From NCBI GenBank assembly GCA_023953845.1, contig JAMLJC010000001.1:3110501-3174500 (forward strand): a stretch of DNA of 64,000 nucleotides, in the 5' to 3' direction. The translations under genes and the position numbers were made by a program. This DNA comes from Rhizobiaceae bacterium (GTDB lineage Bacteria; Pseudomonadota; Alphaproteobacteria; Rhizobiales; Rhizobiaceae). This document shows positions 60,447 through 64,000 of the stretch, one piece after another (positions within the stretch are counted from its first letter, which is position 1; every line of letters starts with the position of its first letter). Below the pieces are notes generated by a model. The model had not been told where the DNA came from, did not search any database, and saw only the letters and a list, made by a program, of their open reading frames with translations.

Positions 60447-62078
60447 TCAGGCTTGAGGTTCGGGCCGCAGCCCGTAGCGGCGCGGCTGGTCTATGCGCGG
60501 CTCGGCATCGATGAGCCTGCGCGTGTACGGAGCCTGCGGGTTACGGAACACCTCGCGGGCGCTGCCGGTTTCGACGAAGCGGCCCTTGTTCATGACGCCC
60601 ACCCTGTCCGAGATGGATTCCACTACGGCGAGGCTGTGGCTGATAAACAGGAAGGCGATGCCCTGCCGGTCGCGCAATTCGCGGATCAGGTCGAGCACCT
60701 GCGCCTGCACTGACAGATCGAGCGCCGACACCGGTTCGTCGGCGACCACCAGTTTTGGCCGGCAGATCAAAGCCCGCGCAATCGCGATGCGCTGGCGCTG
60801 TCCGCCCGAGAACTGGTGCGGATATTTTTTTGCGTCGTCGGGCTCCAGGCCGACGCTTGCAAGCGCTTCCGCCACCAATGCCGCGCGTGCCGCGCCGCGC
60901 GGTGCGTTCGGATCGAGGTAGAGCGGTTCGGTGATGATCTGGTCGACGCGCTGGCGTGGATCGAGCGAGCCCTGCGGATCCTGGAACACCATCTGGAAGC
61001 CGCGCCGCGCCAACCGCAGGTCGCGCGCCGACTTCTCGAACAAGCCTGTGCCTTCGAACAGCACCTCGCCGCTGGTCGGCCGGTCGAGACCCATGACGAT
61101 ACGCGATAGCGTGGACTTGCCGCAGCCGCTCTCGCCGACAATGCCGAAAATCGTGCCCTTCTCGACTTTGAAGCTGACGCCGTCGACCGCCTTGGTCAGC
61201 ACATGCCCCGACAGCGAGCGGTACTCGCGCTCGAGATTCCTGACCTCCAGCACCGGCGGCTCACCGGGGCGTTCTCCGAGGCCATCTGCGGAGTCCTGGT
61301 CCCTGCGCGGTATGGCGGCGATCAGCCGGCGCGTGTAGTCCTGACCGGGATTGCGCAGCACGCGTTCCGTTTCGCCGTCTTCGACATGCCTGCCGGAGCG
61401 CATTACCATCGTGCGCTCGCAGATGCTGGCGATGACGCCGAGATCGTGGCTGATCATCAGCAGCGACATCTTCAGATCGGTGATCAGGTCGCCGAGCAGC
61501 GCCAGAACCTCAGCCTGTACGGTCACGTCGAGCGCGGTCGTCGGCTCATCGGCGATAAGGATCGACGGGCCGGGGCTTACGGCGATGGCGATGCCGACGC
61601 GCTGCCGCTGACCGCCCGAGAGTTCATGCGGGAAGCTGTCGATGCGCCGCTGCGCCTCGGGCATTCGCACCCGGTCCAGGAGTTTCAGCGCCTCGTTTCG
61701 GGCAGCGGTGTAGGAGATGGCCTTGTGGGCCATGATTCCTTCGGCGATCTGGTCGCCGATGCGCATCGCGGGGTTCAGCGCGGTCATCGGTTCCTGGAAG
61801 ATCATGCCGATCTTCGCACCGCGCACCGTGCGCATCGCAGCAGGGGGAAGCCGCAGCAGATCGGTCCCGCCGAGATCGATGCGGCCGCTCGCCTTCAGCC
61901 CGCGCGGCAGCAATCCCATGATCGCCAGCGTGGTGAGCGACTTGCCCGACCCTGATTCGCCGACGATGCCGAGCGTCGAGCCCTGCGGTAGCGAAAACGA
62001 AATGTCCTCCACCAGCGACTGGCCCGTACCCGGCCATTTCGAGAGCTTGATGGAATCGAGCGCAACCGTGAGGTTCAT
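60447..62078 (-). CDS. Dipeptide/oligopeptide ABC transporter, fused DppD-DppF ATPase
   Basis: 543 residues with two complete ATPase domains. Domain 1 (about 1-260): GESGSGKSL, ELSGGQRQRVGIAIAV, ILIADEPTTALD. Domain 2 (about 275-543): GESGCGKSTL, FSGGQRQRIAIARAL, LVVADEPVSALD. Each ends in an oligopeptide-type C-terminal segment (YTRRLI). The single-chain arrangement resembles GsiA. The start overlaps the permease stop (62075-62078). Confidence 0.93.
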   Translation of the reverse strand: MNLTVALDSIKLSKWPGTGQSLVEDISFSLPQGSTLGIVGESGSGKSLTTLAIMGLLPRGLKASGRIDLGGTDLLRLPPAAMRTVRGAKIGMIFQEPMTALNPAMRIGDQIAEGIMAHKAISYTAARNEALKLLDRVRMPEAQRRIDSFPHELSGGQRQRVGIAIAVSPGPSILIADEPTTALDVTVQAEVLALLGDLITDLKMSLLMISHDLGVIASICERTMVMRSGRHVEDGETERVLRNPGQDYTRRLIAAIPRRDQDSADGLGERPGEPPVLEVRNLEREYRSLSGHVLTKAVDGVSFKVEKGTIFGIVGESGCGKSTLSRIVMGLDRPTSGEVLFEGTGLFEKSARDLRLARRGFQMVFQDPQGSLDPRQRVDQIITEPLYLDPNAPRGAARAALVAEALASVGLEPDDAKKYPHQFSGGQRQRIAIARALICRPKLVVADEPVSALDLSVQAQVLDLIRELRDRQGIAFLFISHSLAVVESISDRVGVMNKGRFVETGSAREVFRNPQAPYTRRLIDAEPRIDQPRRYGLRPEPQA

Positions 62079-62926
62079 GCGCCACCTGCCGTTCGCGGAT
62101 CGAATCTATCTCGCAACCCGTCGCCCAGGAGATTGAAGCCGAGTACCGCGACTGCTACGGTGAGGCCCGGCGCGATCGCCATCCACGGCGCCTGGCTAAG
62201 ATAGGTCTGCGCGTCGGACAGCATGCGCCCCCAGGAGGGAGCAGGCGGTGCGAGACTGAGGCCGAGGAAGCTCAGACCGGCCTCGACCAGAATGGCGAGC
62301 CCGACTTGTATCGTTGCCTGGATCGCCACGCCGCCGGCGATGTTGGGCAGGATATGATCGACGGTGATGCGGAAGCCGCCTTTGCCCGCGGCCTGAGCGG
62401 CGAGGCAGAAGTCGTTCGCCCAGACCCTTTGGGCCAGCCCGCGCGAAACGCGGATGAAGACCGGCACATTGAACAGGGCAATCGCGATGATCGCCGTCTT
62501 CGCACCCGAACCGATCAGCGCGGCGATCATGATCGCCGAAATCAGCGCGGGAAACGCGAAGACCACGTCCGCGAAACGCATGATGGCCTCTTCGACGAAG
62601 CCGCGCCGTGCCGCCGCCGCAGTGCCGAGTGCAACGCCAACGATCATGCCGAACAGGACGGCGAGGATGGCGATCGACAGCGAATTCCAGGCGCCGAGCA
62701 TGAGTTGCGAGAAGATGTCCCGCCCGAGCGCATCGGTGCCTGCAATGCCAGCCTCCAGCGGTGGCTTCAGCTTCATGGCGATCCGCATGCGCGTCGCTGG
62801 AAAAGGCGTCCACACCAGCGACAGGAGCGCCATCGCCACCACGGCGGCGGTGATCGCTGCGCCCAGCACGAGCCGGACATGCCCTCCGAACCACGGGCGC
62901 GCCGGAACGTCGGCCAGGGCACTCAT
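62075..62926 (-). CDS. Dipeptide ABC transporter permease, DppC type
   Basis: 283 residues with an N-terminal span (VLGAAITAAVVAMALLSLVW) and the DppC marker GTDALGRDIFSQLMLGAW. Five further membrane segments follow, ending in LGFNLLGDGLRDRFDPR, the typical DppC C-terminus. Both ends overlap the adjacent genes by 4 bp. Confidence 0.93.
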   Translation of the reverse strand: MSALADVPARPWFGGHVRLVLGAAITAAVVAMALLSLVWTPFPATRMRIAMKLKPPLEAGIAGTDALGRDIFSQLMLGAWNSLSIAILAVLFGMIVGVALGTAAAARRGFVEEAIMRFADVVFAFPALISAIMIAALIGSGAKTAIIAIALFNVPVFIRVSRGLAQRVWANDFCLAAQAAGKGGFRITVDHILPNIAGGVAIQATIQVGLAILVEAGLSFLGLSLAPPAPSWGRMLSDAQTYLSQAPWMAIAPGLTVAVAVLGFNLLGDGLRDRFDPRTAGGA

Positions 62927-63867
62927 CGCCGCCCCCGCAGTCTGGGGTCAAGCCAGAGATAAGAGAGGTCTACGAGGAAATTCACCAGGATGACGAGACC
63001 GGCGAAGAACATGGCGACGCTGCGGATGACGACGAGATCGCGCTGCGACAGGGCCTGATAGGCGAGCCGCCCTATACCGGGCAGGTTGAACACGTTCTCG
63101 ACGAGAACCGCGCCGGCGATCAGGAACGAGAACTGCAGACCGATGATGGTCACGATAGGCACGAGCGCGTTGCGCACGGCGTGCCGCCAGAGGATACGGC
63201 CTTCGCCAAGGCCCTTGGCCTGAGCGGTCCGGATGAAATCCTCGCCGGAGACATCGAGCACCGCCGCGCGCGTCACGCGGGTGAGGATCGCCGCCTGCGG
63301 CAGCGCCAGGGCGATTGCCGGCAGAAGCAGCGATTTCAGCGCGGCGAGGGGGGCTGACCACCCAGGAAATCCGCCGGCCGAGAACCAGTTGAGCGATGTC
63401 GAGAACACCAGGATCAGGAGCAGGCCGAACCAGAAATCCGGCACCGCGATGCCGACCTGGGAGAACAGCGACGCCGCCCGGTCCGGCCCCTGCCGCCAGC
63501 GCGCGGCAGCCGCCACGCCGAGCGGCACGCCGATCGCCACCGCAATGGCCAGCGCCATCGCCGCCAGCGGCATGGTGACGACCAGCCGCTCGGCGATCAG
63601 GCCGCCGACCGGCACACCATAGGATGCCGACTGGCCGAGATCGCCGGTGAACGCGCCGGTGATCCAGGTGAAATAGCGGACATAGGCGGGCTGATCGAGG
63701 CCCAGTTGCGTTTCGAGCGCGGCGATGGTGTCGGGCCGCGCGGCGGTTCCGAGCAGGATCGCCGCGGCGTTGCCGGGAAGCAGATCCATGCTGGCGAAGA
63801 CGAGCAATGACGCGACGATCAAGGTAAGCCCGAATGAACCGAGCCGTCGCAGCAATATGGCTGGCAT
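62923..63867 (-). CDS. Dipeptide ABC transporter permease, DppB type
   Basis: 314 residues from the ATG at 63865-63867; the frame is open to 63930, but the extra 21 residues are not family-like. It has an N-terminal span (LGSFGLTLIVASLLVFASMDLLPG), the DppB segment RYFTWITGAFTGDLGQSASYG and the EAA region RTAQAKGLGEGRILWRHAVRNALVPIVT, ending in LSYLWLDPRLRG. It forms the channel with the DppC-type protein. Confidence 0.93.
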   Translation of the reverse strand: MPAILLRRLGSFGLTLIVASLLVFASMDLLPGNAAAILLGTAARPDTIAALETQLGLDQPAYVRYFTWITGAFTGDLGQSASYGVPVGGLIAERLVVTMPLAAMALAIAVAIGVPLGVAAAARWRQGPDRAASLFSQVGIAVPDFWFGLLLILVFSTSLNWFSAGGFPGWSAPLAALKSLLLPAIALALPQAAILTRVTRAAVLDVSGEDFIRTAQAKGLGEGRILWRHAVRNALVPIVTIIGLQFSFLIAGAVLVENVFNLPGIGRLAYQALSQRDLVVIRSVAMFFAGLVILVNFLVDLSYLWLDPRLRGRR

Positions 63868-63911
63868 CAGAAGCGGTTCCGGGGCTGGCAGCAGCTTCGC
63901 ATGAAATGGAA

Positions 63912-63939
63912 TGTCCGCGCGTGGCCCCACGCGCGGACA
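63912..63939 (-). other. Strong 13-bp hairpin between binding-protein and permease genes
   Basis: TGTCCGCGCGTGG (63912-63924) and CCACGCGCGGACA (63927-63939) pair perfectly with a 2-nt apparent loop (larger in practice). It lies 16 bp after the binding-protein stop. No T-run follows on the minus strand. Such hairpins after a binding-protein gene often stabilise its mRNA and lower expression of the permease genes. Confidence 0.65.
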
Positions 63940-63954
63940 CGGTAGACCTGCCGG

Positions 63955-64000
63955 CTATTCGGCCCAGTAGGCGTCACGAACGTAGACCTGGGAGATCGGC
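63955..64000 (-). CDS. C-terminal end of a substrate-binding protein (DppA-like), partial
   Basis: Only 14 codons are inside the window, ending with stop TAG (complement of 63955-63957). The peptide PISQVYVRDAYWAE is of the kind found at the C-terminus of family 5 solute-binding proteins. Position upstream of the two Dpp-type permeases supports this. It is truncated by the window edge. Confidence 0.6.
   Translation of the reverse strand, partial: PISQVYVRDAYWAE

Noticed and set aside
1..64000. CRISPR arrays, tRNA or rRNA genes, prophage
   Set aside because: No regularly spaced repeats, no tRNA- or rRNA-like sequence and no integrase, transposase or phage gene was recognised on either strand.

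Overview
This is GC-rich, densely packed DNA with no rRNA, tRNA, phage or transposase genes. Its gene families (sugar and polyamine-type ABC transporters, GMC oxidoreductases, GntR regulators, a MITE-like intergenic repeat, ubiTUV with an NnrR-type regulator) and codon use point to an alphaproteobacterium of the Hyphomicrobiales, most likely Mesorhizobium/Aminobacter-like. That assignment is inferred from gene content, not from a marker gene.

The left half (1-29.7 kb) is a set of catabolic modules. Positions 492-12011 hold a DapA-family aldolase/lyase, then a minus-strand operon: ribose-type sugar transporter (binding protein, double ATPase, tandem-fused permease), SDR, gulonate/hydroxyacyl-type dehydrogenase, beta-keto acid cleavage enzyme (BKACE) and two SMP-30 lactonases. 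A divergent FCD-GntR regulator precedes it. A 272-bp MITE-like element sits inside the operon and provides the permease stop codon. Positions 12109-17865 hold a spermidine/putrescine-type ABC transporter with a GMC oxidoreductase. Diverging from it (18455-24850) is an operon of TPP enzyme, histidinol-dehydrogenase-like enzyme of the sulfopropanediol type, GMC oxidoreductase, an unrecognised beta-rich protein and a xylose-isomerase-like TIM barrel. A second TIM barrel, a Gfo/Idh-family protein lacking its catalytic lysine, an XRE-type regulator and a third GMC oxidoreductase follow. A yhiI-rbbA-yhhJ-type export operon lies at 30.0-35.0 kb.

The most interesting part is 35.0-47.4 kb, an apparent anaerobic nitric-oxide respiration island. 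ubiX-ubiD and ubiT-ubiU-ubiV (oxygen-independent ubiquinone synthesis) diverge from a perfect TTGCG-N4-CGCAA box. An Fnr/NnrR-type regulator diverges, across a second such box and a TTGAC-N4-GTCAA box, from an eight-gene operon. That operon encodes a 54-aa membrane protein, a CuA subunit II, a heme-copper subunit I in which Gln replaces the cross-linked Tyr, heme O synthase, a SCO copper chaperone, a cytochrome b / 2x[4Fe-4S] / FlpD-like fusion, an exported protein of unknown function and a hemerythrin. I read it as an unconventional CuA-type NO reductase (sNOR/eNOR-like) coupled to anaerobic quinone supply.

The right end (47.4-64 kb) carries two ectoine/betaine-type (Ehu-like) uptake operons flanking a GntR regulator. 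Only one ATPase is present, and TGTATACA-type operators lie at the promoters. A dimethylglycine/sarcosine-dehydrogenase-like enzyme is under the same operator. Last comes an operon of dipeptide-type ABC transporter, SxxK serine hydrolase, aldehyde dehydrogenase and GntR regulator, cut by the window end.
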